Shown here in pieces: positions 9,212 to 20,096 of a stretch of DNA of 64,000 nucleotides (the first letter of the stretch is position 1; each line of letters opens with the position of its first letter). The DNA lies in assembly GCF_001654925.1 (NCBI RefSeq), contig NZ_LXER01000036.1, forward strand, positions 16,282 through 80,281, read 5' to 3'. Both the position numbers and the translations under genes were made by a program. This DNA is from Buttiauxella brennerae ATCC 51605. GTDB lineage: Bacteria > Pseudomonadota > Gammaproteobacteria > Enterobacterales > Enterobacteriaceae. The notes below the pieces were generated by a model that saw nothing but the letters and a program-made list of their open reading frames with translations, ran no database searches and was not told the origin of the DNA.

Positions 9212-10342
9212 ATGATTCCATTTAATGCTCCGCCAGTTGTAGGCACGGAAATCGAATACATGCAGGCTGCAATGGGCAGCGGCAAACTCTGTGGTGACGG
9301 CGGCTTCACGCGTCGTTGCCAACAGTGGATGGAGCACCGTTTTGGCAGCAAGAAAGTCCTGTTAACACCGTCCTGTACCGCATCGTTGGAAATGGCGGCG
9401 CTGCTGCTAAATATTCAGCCTGGCGATGAAGTGATCATGCCAAGCTATACTTTTGTTTCGACAGCGAATGCCTTTGTTCTGCGTGGTGCAAAAGTTGTCT
9501 TTGTTGATATTCGCCCGGACACGATGAATATCGACGAGAAGCTGATTGAAGCCGCCATCACCGAGAAAACGCGGGCGATTGTTCCGGTTCATTACGCAGG
9601 TGTTGCCTGTGAAATGGACACCATCATGGCGATTGCGAACAAGCATAATCTGTTTGTGGTAGAAGATGCCGCGCAGGGTGTGATGTCGACCTACAAAGGT
9701 CGCGCATTAGGGACCATTGGCCACATCGGTTGCTTCAGCTTCCATGAAACCAAAAACTACACCGCGGGTGGTGAAGGCGGTGCAACACTGATTAACGACG
9801 CATCGCTTATCGAACGTGCGGAAATCATTCGCGAGAAAGGCACCAATCGTAGCCAGTTCTTCCGCGGTCAGGTGGACAAATACACCTGGCGTGATATTGG
9901 TTCGAGCTATCTGATGGCTGACCTCCAGGCCGCTTATCTTTGGGCGCAACTGGAAGCGGCAGAAAAGATTAACCAGCAGCGTCTGAAGCTGTGGCATACC
10001 TATCACGATGCGCTGGCTCCGTTGGCGAAGGCCGGGCGTATTGAACTGCCATCGGTTCCAAAAGACTGTGTGCAGAATGCGCATATGTTTTATATCAAAT
10101 TGCGTGATATCGAAGACCGCAGCGCGCTGATCGCGTACCTGAAAGAAGCCGAGATTCTGGCGGTTTTCCACTACATCCCATTGCATGCTTGCCCGGCAGG
10201 GGAAAAGTTTGGCTATTTCCACGGCGAAGATCGTTTCACCACTCAAGAGAGCGAACGCCTGTTGCGCTTGCCACTGTTCTATAACTTGTCTCCGGCAAAC
10301 CAGCGAACAGTTATCAATACGCTGTTAAGCTTCTTCTCCTGA
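9212..10342 (+). CDS. wecE: dTDP-4-amino-4,6-dideoxygalactose transaminase WecE
   Basis: WecE (RffA) is a PLP aminotransferase of the DegT/DnrJ/EryC1 family. It makes dTDP-Fuc4N from dTDP-4-keto-6-deoxyglucose and glutamate. In the 376 residues I see PSYTFVSTANAF, VEDAAQG (PLP-binding Asp) near residue 150 and SFHETKNYTAGGEGG with the Schiff-base Lys near 181. Its substrate needs RmlA and RmlB activities, which are normally supplied by rffH and rffG in this operon and are absent here. It starts 4 bases after wecD. Confidence 0.97.
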   Translation: MIPFNAPPVVGTEIEYMQAAMGSGKLCGDGGFTRRCQQWMEHRFGSKKVLLTPSCTASLEMAALLLNIQPGDEVIMPSYTFVSTANAFVLRGAKVVFVDIRPDTMNIDEKLIEAAITEKTRAIVPVHYAGVACEMDTIMAIANKHNLFVVEDAAQGVMSTYKGRALGTIGHIGCFSFHETKNYTAGGEGGATLINDASLIERAEIIREKGTNRSQFFRGQVDKYTWRDIGSSYLMADLQAAYLWAQLEAAEKINQQRLKLWHTYHDALAPLAKAGRIELPSVPKDCVQNAHMFYIKLRDIEDRSALIAYLKEAEILAVFHYIPLHACPAGEKFGYFHGEDRFTTQESERLLRLPLFYNLSPANQRTVINTLLSFFS

Positions 10343-10343
10343 T

Positions 10344-11594
10344 ATGTCACTCGCAAAAGCCTCAGTGTGGACCGCAGGGTCCACACTGGTAAAAATTGCT
10401 GCCGGTTTACTGGTGGTGAAGTTGCTTGCGGTCGCATATGGGCCGAGTGGGGTCGGGCAGGCAGGGAACTTCCGCCAGATGGTCACCGTATTAGGTGTGC
10501 TCGCTGGAGCGGGGATTTTCAACGGCGTGACAAAATACGTCGCGCAGTATCACGATCAACCTGAACAACTCCGCAAAGTCATCGGCACATCCTCGGCGAT
10601 GGTTCTGGGCTTCTCTACCCTTTTAGCCATCATCTTTGTCGTCGCGGCAAAACCCATCAGCCTTGGGTTATTTGGGCATGAAGATTACCAGGATTTAGTG
10701 CGTCTGGTCGCGCTGGTACAAATGGGCATCGCCTGGGCGAACTTATCGCTGGCTATCATGAAAGGGTTCCGTGATGCGGCCGGTAATGCACTGGCGCTGA
10801 TTGGCGGCAGTATTATTGGCGTGATTGCCTATTACCTTTGTTATCGCCTCGGCGGCTATCAAGGTGCGTTGTTAGGGTTGGCATTAGTGCCTGCGCTGGT
10901 ACTCATTCCAGCGGGCATCATGCTGGTTCGCCGCGAACACGTGCCGTTAAGCTATCTGAAACCGCAGTGGGATAAAGTCTACGCCAGCAGCCTTGGCAAA
11001 TTTACCATCATGGCGTTAATCACCTCGGTGACATTACCGGTGGCTTACGTGATGATGCGAAACCTTCTGGCGGCCCATTACAGCTGGGATGACGTGGGGA
11101 TATGGCAGGGTGTGAGCAGTATTTCAGATGCTTACCTGCAATTTATTACCGCCTCGTTTAGCGTTTATCTGCTGCCAACGCTTTCGCGCCTAACCAACAA
11201 ACACGATATCAGCCGTGAAATTGTTCGTTCCCTGAAGTTCGTGTTGCCTGCGGTTGCTCTGGCGAGTTTTACCGTCTGGCTGTTACGTGACTTTGCCATC
11301 TGGCTGCTTTTCTCGCATAAATTTATAGCGATGCGCGATCTTTTCGCCTGGCAGTTGGTTGGGGATGTACTGAAAGTGGGCTCATACGTGTTTGGCTATC
11401 TGGTGATAGCAAAGGCGTCGCTACGCTTCTATATTTTGACTGAAATTAGCCAGTTCGCTTTGTTGACCGGTTTTTCACATTGGCTTATACCTGCTCACGG
11501 CGCTTTGGGAGCCGCGCAGGCTTATATGGCAACGTACATCATTTATTTCACGCTCTGTTGCAGCGTTTTTCTCATTTATCGTAGACGAGCATGA
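10344..11594 (+). CDS. wzxE: ECA lipid III flippase WzxE
   Basis: WzxE moves undecaprenyl-PP-linked ECA trisaccharide across the inner membrane. The 416-residue protein has about twelve hydrophobic segments and the polysaccharide-transporter (MATE-like/MOP) architecture, with the opening [18 protein letters not shown]. It begins one base after the wecE stop and ends overlapping wecF by 4 bases. Confidence 0.95.
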   Translation: MSLAKASVWTAGSTLVKIAAGLLVVKLLAVAYGPSGVGQAGNFRQMVTVLGVLAGAGIFNGVTKYVAQYHDQPEQLRKVIGTSSAMVLGFSTLLAIIFVVAAKPISLGLFGHEDYQDLVRLVALVQMGIAWANLSLAIMKGFRDAAGNALALIGGSIIGVIAYYLCYRLGGYQGALLGLALVPALVLIPAGIMLVRREHVPLSYLKPQWDKVYASSLGKFTIMALITSVTLPVAYVMMRNLLAAHYSWDDVGIWQGVSSISDAYLQFITASFSVYLLPTLSRLTNKHDISREIVRSLKFVLPAVALASFTVWLLRDFAIWLLFSHKFIAMRDLFAWQLVGDVLKVGSYVFGYLVIAKASLRFYILTEISQFALLTGFSHWLIPAHGALGAAQAYMATYIIYFTLCCSVFLIYRRRA

Positions 11595-12670
11595 CGACAC
11601 TGATTCACGTTTTGGGATCGGATATCCCGCATCATAACCAAACGGTGCTGCGCTTCTTCAATGACGCGCTGGCGGCCGCAAATCCTCACGCCCGCCAGTT
11701 TATGGTGGTTTCAAAGGACGACTCATTGTTGTCCGCTTTCCCCGCGCTCACTATTACACGCTATCTAACCAAAAAAGCGCTGGCGAAAGCCGTTGTGGAA
11801 AAAGCACGAGCCAACCGGCAGCAAAACTTTTTCTTCCATGGGCAGTTTAATAGCGCGTTGTGGATTGCGTTGCTGACGGGTGGTTTGAAGCCTCGCCAGA
11901 TGAACTGGCATATCTGGGGCGCTGACCTTTATGAAGCGTCTAACAGCCTCAAGTTTCGCGCGTTTTACCTGCTGCGCCGCATTGCGCAGGGGCGAGTGGG
12001 GAAAGTCTTTGCCACGCGTGGCGACTTGAGCTACTTCCACGAACGCCACCCACGCGTGCCTGGGGAGCTGATTTATTTCCCAACGAGAATGGACCCTGCG
12101 CTCAATAGCATGGTCTGTGAGGAGAAAACGGCTGGCAAACTGACGCTGCTGGTGGGCAACTCCGGTGACAACAGTAATCAACACATTGCTGCGCTAAAAG
12201 CGATTCATGATCAGTTTGGTGATCGGGTTCGAGTGGTGGTGCCAATGGGGTATCCAGCTAACAACGACGCGTATATCAATGAAGTGCAGCAGGCGGGTAG
12301 TGCGCTATTCAGTAAAGATAACCTGCAAATCCTGACGGAGAAAATAGACTTCGATGATTACCTCGCGCTTTTACGCCAGTGTGATCTCGGCTATTTCATT
12401 TTTGACCGTCAGCAGGGGATCGGCACGCTGTGCTTGCTGATTCAGGCGGGTATTCCTTGCGTGTTGAGCCGGAAAAATCCGTTCTGGCAGGATATGACTG
12501 AACAGCATATCCCGGTGCTTTTTGCCGGCGATACGCTAAACGAGCAGATCGTTCGCGAAGCGCAGCGTCAACTACGCTTACTGGATAAGCAACAGATCGC
12601 TTTCTTTAGCCCAAATTACATTGATGGCTGGAAACGCGCGCTGGATATTGCATCAGGAGAAACCGCATGA
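11591..12670 (+). CDS. wecF: TDP-Fuc4NAc:lipid II Fuc4NAc transferase WecF
   Basis: WecF (RffT) adds the third sugar, Fuc4NAc, to complete ECA lipid III at the cytoplasmic face of the inner membrane. The protein is 359 residues, as in E. coli, with family signatures [17 protein letters not shown] at the start, [11 protein letters not shown] near residue 105 and [19 protein letters not shown] near 270. It overlaps both neighbours by 4 bases (ATGA type), which suggests translational coupling. Confidence 0.95.
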   Translation: MTTLIHVLGSDIPHHNQTVLRFFNDALAAANPHARQFMVVSKDDSLLSAFPALTITRYLTKKALAKAVVEKARANRQQNFFFHGQFNSALWIALLTGGLKPRQMNWHIWGADLYEASNSLKFRAFYLLRRIAQGRVGKVFATRGDLSYFHERHPRVPGELIYFPTRMDPALNSMVCEEKTAGKLTLLVGNSGDNSNQHIAALKAIHDQFGDRVRVVVPMGYPANNDAYINEVQQAGSALFSKDNLQILTEKIDFDDYLALLRQCDLGYFIFDRQQGIGTLCLLIQAGIPCVLSRKNPFWQDMTEQHIPVLFAGDTLNEQIVREAQRQLRLLDKQQIAFFSPNYIDGWKRALDIASGETA

Positions 12671-14043
12671 GTATGCTGCAATTTGGCGGTTTGTTTGTGG
12701 TCTGGTTCTTATCAGTGATGTTCATTGGAACCTTAACGTACCAGGAATTTCGTCGGGTACGTTTCAATTTTAACGTGTTCTTCTCACTGCTTTATCTGCT
12801 GACATTTTTCTTTGGCTTCCCGTTTACCTGTACCCTGGTGTTCCGCTTCGGAGTCTCGGTGGTTCCTGCAGATGTGTTATTGCAAGCACAGCTCGCTGCT
12901 GCGTGTTTCTATGGCATTTATTACGTTGCCTATAAAACGCGGCTGCGTGAGAAGCGAGAGTCAGCGGTCCGGCGGCCACTCTTCACCATGAACCGTGTTG
13001 AAACGCATTTGACGTGGGTAATGCTGGCGGTTGTAGCACTGGTGAGCGTCAGCATCTTCTTTATGCATAACGGCTTTTTGCTGTTTAAGCTGCACTCTTA
13101 CAGCCAGATTTTCTCCAGCGAAGTATCAGGCGTTGCGTTAAAACGCTTCTTCTACTTCTTCATTCCCGCGATGCTGGTGGTCTATTTCCTTAAGCAAGAT
13201 GGCCGCGCCTGGATGTTTTTCCTGGTCAGTACCATTGCGTTTGGTTTGCTGACCTACATGATTGTGGGGGGGACTCGCGCCAACATTATTATCGCCTTCG
13301 CCATCTTCTTGTTCATCGGCATTATCCGCGGCTGGATTTCACTGTGGATGCTGGCGGTGGCGGGTGTGTTTGGCATCGTAGGTATGTTCTGGCTGGCGTT
13401 GAAACGCTACGGGCTGAATGTCAATGGCGAAGAGGCGTTTTATACCTTCCTCTACCTGACGCGCGATACCTTCTCCCCGTGGGAAAATCTTGGGTTGCTG
13501 CTACAAAATTACGACAAAATCGAGTTCCAGGGCCTGGCGCCCATTGTGCGTGATTTTTATGTCTTTATTCCAACCTGGTTATGGCCAACGCGACCGGGCA
13601 TCGTGCTTAACAGTGCGAACTACTTTACCTGGGAAATCCTCAACAATCATTCCGGGCTGGCGATTTCACCGACCTTAATCGGATCGCTGGTGGTGATGGG
13701 TGGCGTGTGGTTTATTCCGCTCGGCGCGGTTGTGGTTGGGCTAATCATTAAATGGTTCGACTGGTTATACGACCTCGGCAATCGGGAAACCAACAAATAT
13801 AAAGCCGCCATTTTGCATAGCTTCTGTTTTGGGGCGATCTTTAACATGATTGTGCTGGCGCGTGAGGGACTGGATTCGTTTGTGTCCCGCGTGGTGTTTT
13901 TCATTGTGGTGTTTGGCGCCTGCTTGCTGTTTGCGAAACTACTTTATTGGTTATTTGATAGTGCAGGGTTGGTACATCAACGCTTACGGCCATCGCCGCG
14001 TGTTGTGCCAGCCACTCAAAACACGTCACAAGGAATATCATGA
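12667..14043 (+). CDS. wzyE: ECA polymerase WzyE
   Basis: WzyE polymerises ECA repeat units at the periplasmic side of the inner membrane. The 458 residues form about eleven to twelve hydrophobic segments with a large periplasmic loop (about residues 255-340), typical of Wzy proteins. The E. coli protein is 450 residues, and this one has a longer polar C-terminal tail after the last membrane segment. It overlaps wecF and wecG by 4 bases each. Confidence 0.93.
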   Translation: MSMLQFGGLFVVWFLSVMFIGTLTYQEFRRVRFNFNVFFSLLYLLTFFFGFPFTCTLVFRFGVSVVPADVLLQAQLAAACFYGIYYVAYKTRLREKRESAVRRPLFTMNRVETHLTWVMLAVVALVSVSIFFMHNGFLLFKLHSYSQIFSSEVSGVALKRFFYFFIPAMLVVYFLKQDGRAWMFFLVSTIAFGLLTYMIVGGTRANIIIAFAIFLFIGIIRGWISLWMLAVAGVFGIVGMFWLALKRYGLNVNGEEAFYTFLYLTRDTFSPWENLGLLLQNYDKIEFQGLAPIVRDFYVFIPTWLWPTRPGIVLNSANYFTWEILNNHSGLAISPTLIGSLVVMGGVWFIPLGAVVVGLIIKWFDWLYDLGNRETNKYKAAILHSFCFGAIFNMIVLAREGLDSFVSRVVFFIVVFGACLLFAKLLYWLFDSAGLVHQRLRPSPRVVPATQNTSQGIS

Positions 14044-14780
14044 CTCCACTCACTACCGCCCCATCCTATGCTATTCGCGGTCTGAGCCTCCTTGGTTGGC
14101 GCGATATGCAGCATGCTCTGGATTACCTCTATGCCGAGGGTTCGCTGCGTAGCGGCACGCTGGTGGCGATTAATGCCGAGAAAATCCTGACGGCAGAACG
14201 CGACCAGGAAGTTCGCACGCTCATTGAGAATGCGGAATACAAATATGCCGATGGCATTAGCGTGGTGCGTTCGATTCGGAAAAAGTTTCCTGGTGCGGTT
14301 GTGTCGCGAGTTCCTGGCGCTGATCTCTGGGAAGCCCTGATGGAACGTGCAGGTAAAGAGGGTACACCTGTTTTCCTGATTGGTGGGAAACCCGAAATAC
14401 TGGCACAGACCGAAGCCAAACTGCGAAAGCAGTGGAACGTCAATATTGTTGGCAGCCAGGATGGATACTTCAAGTCTGAGCAGCAGCATGCGTTGTTTGA
14501 GCGTATTGGTGAAAGCGGTGCGGCAATTGTCACGGTAGCAATGGGTTCACCGCGTCAGGAGCTGTTTATGCGCGATTGCCGCAAGGTTTACCCTGATGCG
14601 CTGTATATGGGCGTGGGCGGGACGTACGATGTCTTTACTGGGCACGTGAAACGCGCACCAAAGGTATGGCAAAACCTGGGTCTTGAGTGGTTATATCGCT
14701 TATTGTCGCAACCGAGCCGCATTACACGCCAAATAAAGTTGCTGCGTTATCTGGCCTGGCACTACACCGGGCGATTGTAA
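14040..14780 (+). CDS. wecG: UDP-ManNAcA:lipid I ManNAcA transferase WecG
   Basis: WecG (RffM) transfers ManNAcA to undecaprenyl-PP-GlcNAc, forming ECA lipid II. It belongs to the WecG/TagA/CpsF glycosyltransferase family (GT26). The 246 residues include INAEK near 42, YADGISVVR near 70, GADLWEALM near 97, GGKPE, and [14 protein letters not shown] near 166. It is the last ECA gene. I see no convincing intrinsic terminator before the tRNA cluster. Confidence 0.96.
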   Translation: MTPLTTAPSYAIRGLSLLGWRDMQHALDYLYAEGSLRSGTLVAINAEKILTAERDQEVRTLIENAEYKYADGISVVRSIRKKFPGAVVSRVPGADLWEALMERAGKEGTPVFLIGGKPEILAQTEAKLRKQWNVNIVGSQDGYFKSEQQHALFERIGESGAAIVTVAMGSPRQELFMRDCRKVYPDALYMGVGGTYDVFTGHVKRAPKVWQNLGLEWLYRLLSQPSRITRQIKLLRYLAWHYTGRL

Positions 14781-14937
14781 AACGTCACTAACTGCAGCGG
14801 TAAAGTGAGTTTCAGGGCTTAATTTGGCTGGATAATCATCAGAATGTGCAAAGCATAACCAAATGCGCATTTTATTTAAATAAGCACTAGACAGGTGAGC
14901 ATGAAGGCCGTAATATCCGACCCCGCAACGGCGCTAT

Positions 14938-15014
<77 letters not shown>

Positions 15015-15086
15015 TTAGTTGAATGGCGCTGGAGCTGCGGCGGTACTCTTCGCAAGAAGATAGTCCGCGCGAAAAGATTTACAGTG

Positions 15087-15162
15087 GTGGCTATAGCTCA
15101 GTTGGTAGAGCCCTGGATTGTGATTCCAGTTGTCGTGGGTTCGAGTCCCATTAGCCACCCCA
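15087..15162 (+). tRNA. hisR: tRNA-His (GTG)
   Basis: The gene begins GTGGCTATAGCTCAG, and an extra G at 15086 may form part of the mature 5' end because tRNA-His carries G-1. The anticodon loop GATTGTGATTC gives GTG. It ends CCACCCCA. The T loop reads TTCGAGT. Confidence 0.98.
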
Positions 15163-15179
15163 TTTAATTTAGTGATATT

Positions 15180-15266
15180 GCGAAGGTGGCGGAATTGGTA
15201 GACGCGCTAGCTTCAGGTGTTAGTGTTCTTACGGACGTGAGGGTTCAAGTCCCTCTCTTCGCACCA
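15180..15266 (+). tRNA. leuT: tRNA-Leu (CAG)
   Basis: This 87-base class II tRNA has a long variable arm (TGTTCTTACGGACGTG), the D arm GGCGGAATTGGTAGAC and anticodon CAG in GCTTCAGGTGTT. It ends TTCGCACCA. Confidence 0.98.
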
Positions 15267-15303
15267 TCTCTAAGTTAAGCAGTAAGATGTGAATGCAGTA
15301 TTT

Positions 15304-15380
15304 CGGCGAGTAGCGCAGCTTGGTAGCGCAACTGGTTTGGGACCAGTGGGTCGGAGGTTCGAATCCTCTCTCGCCGACCA
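15304..15380 (+). tRNA. proM: tRNA-Pro (TGG)
   Basis: This 77-base gene begins CGGCGAGTAGCGCAGC. Its anticodon loop GGTTTGGGACC gives TGG, and it ends TCGCCGACCA. It is the last gene of the tRNA cluster, followed 9 bases later by a terminator. Confidence 0.98.
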
Positions 15381-15389
15381 ATTTCAAGA

Positions 15390-15417
15390 AAGCCCAACCG
15401 CAAGGTTGGGCTTTTTT
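15390..15417 (+). terminator. Terminator of the tRNA operon
   Basis: AAGCCCAACC and GGTTGGGCTT pair around a four-base loop (GCAA) and are followed by a run of T. It ends the argX-hisR-leuT-proM transcript. Confidence 0.95.
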
Positions 15418-15760
15418 ACGTCTGTAGTTTATGGGGTTGTAGGAAAGGATGGTGCTGTGCCTGGCTCGCCTGGAAAATCCGCATCGCACAACCCCGAATC
15501 CCAATCCCCAGTCTCTAAATCACGACATCACGATATTTATTGTCGCCGTTTGGTGACTCTTAACTTATTGATATAAATGAATAACGATAATTCCCGGTTT
15601 AAGTGTCTCTAAAAGGAGACGCTCTTGTCGGGTTTTGCAGGGACTGGAATAGCCAACGTGGTGTGCATGTCTTCTGAGATAACATCATGAATATAAAATG
15701 ATTCCAGGTTGATGGTATTTATGAATTCAAACCTGGCATGCATCGTGCAATAATATATCT
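15418..15760 (+). promoter_or_regulatory. Regulatory region upstream of glmZ, with candidate GlrR sites
   Basis: This stretch has no gene. TGTC-N10-GACG at 15604-15621 differs at one base from the GlrR (QseF) activator consensus TGTC-N10-GACA. Weaker near-copies begin at TGTC 15626 and TGTC 15668. GlrR activates sigma-54 promoters of glmY and, in some enterics, glmZ. An 8-bp inverted repeat (GGGGTTGT 15433-15440, ACAACCCC 15488-15495) lies nearer the tRNA terminator, and I assign no role to it. Confidence 0.6.
15734..15749 (+). promoter_or_regulatory. Sigma-54 type promoter of glmZ
   Basis: TGGCAT-N5-GTGCA has GG at 15735-15736 and GC at 15747-15748 with the spacing of -24/-12 elements. It matches the consensus TGGCAC-N5-TTGCA except at two positions. 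Counting from the -12 C puts the transcript start at 15760-15761, exactly at the glmZ 5' end. This agrees with published sigma-54 control of glmZ in some Enterobacteriaceae. Confidence 0.8.
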
Positions 15761-15965
15761 GTAGATGCTCATTCCACTTCTTATGTTTGCTCAGGCTTCA
15801 TAAACCCAGGAATGACGCAGAGCCGATTACGGTGCTTATCGTCCACCGACAGATGTCGTCTTTCAGACCTCATCCAACACCATGGACATAACGTTGAGTG
15901 AAGCACCACTTAGTTGTCTTAAAGACCTGTTTTGACACCTGCCGATTGGCAGGTGTTTTTTTTTG
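15761..15965 (+). ncRNA. glmZ: Small regulatory RNA GlmZ
   Basis: The sequence matches E. coli GlmZ along its length: the 5' GTAGATGCTCATTCCA, the central block CGGTGCTTATCGTCCAC, ACAACGTT-like and GAAGCACCAC segments, and a terminal hairpin (CACCTGCC/GGCAGGTG with T run). GlmZ, with Hfq, base-pairs with the glmS leader and activates glucosamine-6-phosphate synthase. RapZ and RNase E process it, and GlmY protects it by mimicry. The location next to hemY matches E. coli. Length is about 205 bases against about 207 in E. coli. Confidence 0.95.
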
Positions 15966-16008
15966 TCTCGGGGGAGGGGAAAAGGGCGAATGTCATCGCC
16001 CTGGGGTA

Positions 16009-17205
16009 TTACGAATTAGGATTGTTTTGCAGGGTGAGTAACAAACCATCACGGCGCATCAGAGCCGCTTCTTCCGGGTTATGTAGTTTGTCCAGGCAAT
16101 CTGCCAGCCATGCATAATCAAAAGCATCAGGGCGCTGTTTGATAGCCTCGCGGAAAGCCTCACACGCTTGTTGCCATTCGCCATGTTTCATCAGCAACTG
16201 GCCCAGCGTGCTGTAGAGCAACGGGCGATCGCCTTGCGTCTTAATCTGCTGACGGAGAGCTTTCTCCAGCTGTTCCGGGTTTCCTGATTTCAGGCGCGGC
16301 ATCAGTAATATCAAGCGTTCGTCATACTGGCGTTTCAGGCCATCAAGAATGATTTCCTGAGCGGCATCATGATCGTCGCATTCAATAAGATGCTCCGCCA
16401 TCGCAACCTGTAGCACGGTTTCATGACGAGTCTTACGACTTTGGTTCTTCCACCAGGTTTTCAGCCCATCGTTACCTTGTTCCGCCATTGCTTGATCCAT
16501 CAAGCCAATCCAGGCCTGCTGTTGAAGTGCCAGGCGGTGGGCTTCATCGCCAATCTGGGCTTTGTCCATGGCGGGCAAAATATCGAGTAGCGATCCCCAT
16601 GCTCCGGTGCGCACATAGGCCATTTCCGCAAGACGCAGTACTTCCGGGTGGCGCGGAGAAATCTCCAGCAGCTTATCTACGCCATGACGTGCCGCGTGGT
16701 TTTCATTGCGAGTCAATTGCAGACGCACACGGGTAATCTCAACCGGCAGTTGGTCGTTATCTGCCAGTTCGGCTGCGCGTTCCAGATGCTGATTGGCACG
16801 AATTTCATCGCCACGCTGTTGTGCGGCTTCTGCTGCCAGTAAATAGTTTACGACTGGCTGTTCGGCATGATCGGCATTTTTCAGCATCAGCTTCTCAACT
16901 TGCTGATAATCACCTTCAGCAAGTTTCAGCAATGCCGCTTTGGTTTGCTTACGCGCACGGCTGCTTTTGCGCCCGACAAACCAGCCACGAGTACGAGCGC
17001 CAGTACGGAATACGCGGCGCAGAACCCATTCGATGGCAAACAACACGACCATGGTCAGGATCAAAATGATCACCAGGCCAGTGACGCTGGTTTCCACGTT
17101 GTAATTATCGGTCTGGATCAACACATAGCCCTGATGCCCGGCAAGCATTGGCCCAAGCACGATCCCGGCGATCAACAACAGAAAGAGCAATAAGACTTTA
17201 ATCAT
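16009..17205 (-). CDS. hemY: HemY, haem-biosynthesis-associated TPR protein
   Basis: This 398-residue inner-membrane protein has two N-terminal membrane segments (about residues 2-20 and 42-62) followed by a cytoplasmic helical repeat (TPR) domain. It belongs to the HemY family found with hemCDX in gamma-proteobacteria. It is not the Gram-positive oxidase of the same name. Its role is linked to porphyrin metabolism but is not settled. It begins 2 bases after hemX and is the last gene of the leftward hem operon. Confidence 0.94.
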   Translation of the reverse strand: MIKVLLLFLLLIAGIVLGPMLAGHQGYVLIQTDNYNVETSVTGLVIILILTMVVLFAIEWVLRRVFRTGARTRGWFVGRKSSRARKQTKAALLKLAEGDYQQVEKLMLKNADHAEQPVVNYLLAAEAAQQRGDEIRANQHLERAAELADNDQLPVEITRVRLQLTRNENHAARHGVDKLLEISPRHPEVLRLAEMAYVRTGAWGSLLDILPAMDKAQIGDEAHRLALQQQAWIGLMDQAMAEQGNDGLKTWWKNQSRKTRHETVLQVAMAEHLIECDDHDAAQEIILDGLKRQYDERLILLMPRLKSGNPEQLEKALRQQIKTQGDRPLLYSTLGQLLMKHGEWQQACEAFREAIKQRPDAFDYAWLADCLDKLHNPEEAALMRRDGLLLTLQNNPNS

Positions 17206-17207
17206 GC

Positions 17208-18389
17208 TTATTCTCCTTGAGTTGGCGCAGGCGCTTGTTCAGGCGCGGCAGGTTGTTCGGCAGGAGCAGTTGCGCTCGCGGCAGGCTGGGCAAGCAAATT
17301 ACGCACCCGGGTCTGCATCAGCTTTTCCAGTAGAGGCTGGCTTTCCAGCGTCTGCGGCACATCCATGTTGATGCTTTGCTGGCTGAGAGAATCCAGCTCA
17401 TCAAGGAAGGATTTTGTCACGCTGTCGTTGGTGTCGTAATAAGCACGAACCCATGTGGAAACATTCTCCAGCGACTGCTTATAGGTTTCGTCCTGGTGGC
17501 GAGGCACCGCTTGTGCCGCAACTAACAAACGCGAGCGGATATTTTCACGCAGGTAAACATCCTGGTTTGGTGCCAGAAGCGGAACGGCAGTTTCATCACG
17601 ACGGCGGATAGTAATGAAACTATCCATAAAGCTATGCCAGCTTTTAGCCAGGTTTTGACGCCATTCAGTCACCGTGCCGGACAATTCGTTACCGTCGGAG
17701 TCCATTGGTGTATCGTCAGAATTGTTATCCGCCAGACGCAGGTTATCGACTTGATTAGAAAGCTGATTAAGTTTGAGGATAATCCCGTCGTAGTCGACCT
17801 GAGTAATTGCCGATAGTGCGGAAATATCGTCTGTCAGCGCACGGCGTACCGCGAGTAAGCTCGGGTCATTCATATCCGCAAGGCTGGCATCGGCACTTTT
17901 CAACAGTGCAGCCGCTGTGGTGACATCCTGATCGCTCCACAATTTCCGCCCGGCCAGTTTCACCAGGAAGTCGGATTGTGCTAACAACCAGGTTTTTGCA
18001 TCGCTGCCGGAAATCGTGGCGACTTTTTGCTGCACTTCATCAAGCTCGCGAGCCAGGTTTGCCTGCTGGCGATCTGACTCCTGAAGTGCAGTTGCTTGCT
18101 GCTTAATGGTCGTTTCCAGAGAAGATTGCTGCTGTTCTTGTTGCTTTTGTAAGGCGGTGAGCTGCGTTGCCAGGGCATCAGTGTTGGCATTTTGCGCCGC
18201 TGCCTGATGCTTACCATAACTGTAAAGACCGCCACCTAACGCAAGTGCAATAGCAATGGCGATAGCACCCAGCGCAATTCCGGCAATCCCACTACGATTT
18301 TTTTGCGGTGGTTGTTCTGGAAGTGGCGTGCTTTCCACCGCCGGTTTGGTTTCTTCAACCATGGCGGAGGTATTATGTTGTTCCGTCAT
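17208..18389 (-). CDS. hemX: HemX, haem-operon membrane protein
   Basis: This 393-residue protein has a polar N-terminus, one membrane segment near residues 35-55 and a long periplasmic part. That part starts with a Gln-rich coiled coil (about residues 65-130) and ends in an Ala/Pro-rich tail. It belongs to the HemX family encoded after hemD, once annotated as a uroporphyrinogen-III methylase. I see no SAM-binding motif here, so I do not assign that activity. It lies between hemD (28-base gap) and hemY. Confidence 0.92.
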   Translation of the reverse strand: MTEQHNTSAMVEETKPAVESTPLPEQPPQKNRSGIAGIALGAIAIAIALALGGGLYSYGKHQAAAQNANTDALATQLTALQKQQEQQQSSLETTIKQQATALQESDRQQANLARELDEVQQKVATISGSDAKTWLLAQSDFLVKLAGRKLWSDQDVTTAAALLKSADASLADMNDPSLLAVRRALTDDISALSAITQVDYDGIILKLNQLSNQVDNLRLADNNSDDTPMDSDGNELSGTVTEWRQNLAKSWHSFMDSFITIRRRDETAVPLLAPNQDVYLRENIRSRLLVAAQAVPRHQDETYKQSLENVSTWVRAYYDTNDSVTKSFLDELDSLSQQSINMDVPQTLESQPLLEKLMQTRVRNLLAQPAASATAPAEQPAAPEQAPAPTQGE

Positions 18390-18417
18390 TGTGGCGTCCC
18401 ATTATAATATTTTAGGT

Positions 18418-19158
18418 TTATTGTAATGCGCGAAGCAGCGCATCATTGTCTGCGTTATCGGCGACCCGAATATCCTGCCAGCCCAAATCCCGGGCAAGGA
18501 TCGCCAGACGCTCACTGACAACTAACAGTCGGCAGTGTAGTAACCAGTTTTTGCGATACCATTCCGGAATGAGCGCATAAAGTTGTTGGAGCATTTCACC
18601 GCTTGTCACGACCAGCGTTGAAACACCACGTTCGCGCCAACGAAAGGCTTCTTCCGCTCCGTCATAAATCCTGGCACTTCTTTGGTAGCATTCGCAGAAT
18701 GTGACTTCTGCACCGCGTTCCGTCAGTGTTTCAGCTAACAGTTCACGCCCACCGTTCCCACGCAAAATAAGCGCCCGTTTTCCGGCAACATTTTGTAATT
18801 CAGGTAATTGTAGCAAGACTTCAGTCGTTTCCCGATCTTGTGGATAACGAATCGGCAAATGGCTGACAGTGTGAAACGCTAATGCAGTCGTACGCCCAAT
18901 GGCAAACCAGGAAAGATTGGCAGGCCAGGTGATGCGGTTTTGGCTTAAGTGTGGATGGGTATAATGTATGACGTGCTGCGATAACACGAACACCAAGTCG
19001 CCTTCGTTCAGGCTTGCCAGCATGCCCGGCAGCTTGTCCAATTGCCGGCCTGGGGAAAACTCGATCAGTGGGAAGCTATACGCCACCTGCCCCAGAGCGC
19101 GCAGTCTGCTCACTAATTCGTCCCCAGCGGGGGAAGGGCGGGTGACCAGTATTGTCAT
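18418..19158 (-). CDS. hemD: Uroporphyrinogen-III synthase
   Basis: HemD cyclises hydroxymethylbilane with inversion of ring D to give uroporphyrinogen III. The 246 residues match E. coli HemD (246). They form the two-domain HemD fold, starting [19 protein letters not shown], with the conserved [10 protein letters not shown] stretch near residue 170. The start overlaps the hemC stop (ATGA). Confidence 0.96.
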   Translation of the reverse strand: MTILVTRPSPAGDELVSRLRALGQVAYSFPLIEFSPGRQLDKLPGMLASLNEGDLVFVLSQHVIHYTHPHLSQNRITWPANLSWFAIGRTTALAFHTVSHLPIRYPQDRETTEVLLQLPELQNVAGKRALILRGNGGRELLAETLTERGAEVTFCECYQRSARIYDGAEEAFRWRERGVSTLVVTSGEMLQQLYALIPEWYRKNWLLHCRLLVVSERLAILARDLGWQDIRVADNADNDALLRALQ

Positions 19159-20096
19159 GCCGGAGCATCTCCGTCATAAACAGCGGCCAGAATTTCGCGC
19201 GCCCCTTTATCGAGAAGTTCTTCCGCAAGGGATATGCCCATTTCTTCGGCATCTTGCGGGTTGCCGCGGCGTTCACCACGAACCAGAACCGAACCATCAG
19301 GTGCGCCCACTAATGCGCGCAGCCATAACTCACCATTATTAAGCTCGGCATAACTGCCAATCGGCACCTGGCATCCGCCTTCAAGACGCATGTTCATGGC
19401 GCGTTCAGCACGGACTCGAATCGCAGTCTCTTCATGATTAAGTGACGCGAGCAATGCTTGAGTGTGTTCGTCATCAAGACGACATTCGATTCCCACCGCG
19501 CCCTGGCCTACCGCGGGCAGAGAGATTTCTGCCGGTAATGCGTAGCGAATGCGTGATTGCAAACCAAGGCGATTAAGTCCGGCTACCGCCAGAATAATCG
19601 CGTCGTAATCACCATTGTCGAGTTTACCCAACCGGGTGCCAACGTTACCGCGCAATGAGCGAATGACCAGGTCCGGGCGGCGCTCAGCAATCTGACACTG
19701 ACGGCGGAGGCTCGAAGTGCCTACTACGCTGCCTGCGGGCAAATCATCAAGACCGGCGAAATGATTGGAAACAAATGCGTCACGCGGATCATCACGTTCG
19801 CAAATTGTCACCAACCCTAAGCCTTCAGGAAATTCTACTGGCACATCTTTCATTGAATGGACTGCGATATCCGCCCGCCCTTCGAGAAGTGCAAGTTCTA
19901 ACTCTTTGACAAACAATCCCTTGCCACCGACTTTCGCCAGCGGTGTATCAAGAATGATGTCGCCACGCGTAACCATCGGCACCAGTTCAACCGTGAGCTG
20001 GGGATGGCACGCCTCCAGGCGTTGTTTGACATAATGTGCTTGCCAAAGTGCTAATGGACTTTGACGAGTGGCAATTCTTAATACATTGTCTAACAT
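19155..20096 (-). CDS. hemC: Porphobilinogen deaminase (hydroxymethylbilane synthase)
   Basis: HemC joins four porphobilinogen units into hydroxymethylbilane using a covalent dipyrromethane cofactor. The 313 residues include [14 protein letters not shown] at the N-terminus, the VHSMKDVP segment near residue 82 with the catalytic Asp, GTSSLRRQ near 130, RGNVGTRL, and the cofactor Cys in [10 protein letters not shown] near 242. It leads the leftward hemCDXY operon, divergent from cyaA across about 280 bases. Confidence 0.98.
   Translation of the reverse strand: MLDNVLRIATRQSPLALWQAHYVKQRLEACHPQLTVELVPMVTRGDIILDTPLAKVGGKGLFVKELELALLEGRADIAVHSMKDVPVEFPEGLGLVTICERDDPRDAFVSNHFAGLDDLPAGSVVGTSSLRRQCQIAERRPDLVIRSLRGNVGTRLGKLDNGDYDAIILAVAGLNRLGLQSRIRYALPAEISLPAVGQGAVGIECRLDDEHTQALLASLNHEETAIRVRAERAMNMRLEGGCQVPIGSYAELNNGELWLRALVGAPDGSVLVRGERRGNPQDAEEMGISLAEELLDKGAREILAAVYDGDAPA

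Noticed and set aside
9707..10246. 179-codon minus-strand open frame inside wecE
   Set aside because: It is antisense to wecE, has no ribosome-binding site or recognisable domain, and the wecE frame is fully conserved.
14781..14937. Stable RNA-type promoter or small gene before argX
   Set aside because: A tRNA promoter must lie here, but I could not fix -35 and -10 boxes with enough support, and no open frame is convincing.
15229..15504. 91-codon minus-strand open frame across the tRNA-Leu and tRNA-Pro genes
   Set aside because: It is antisense to tRNA genes. Its GERGFEPPTHWS-type sequence is the well-known artefact of translating tRNA complements.
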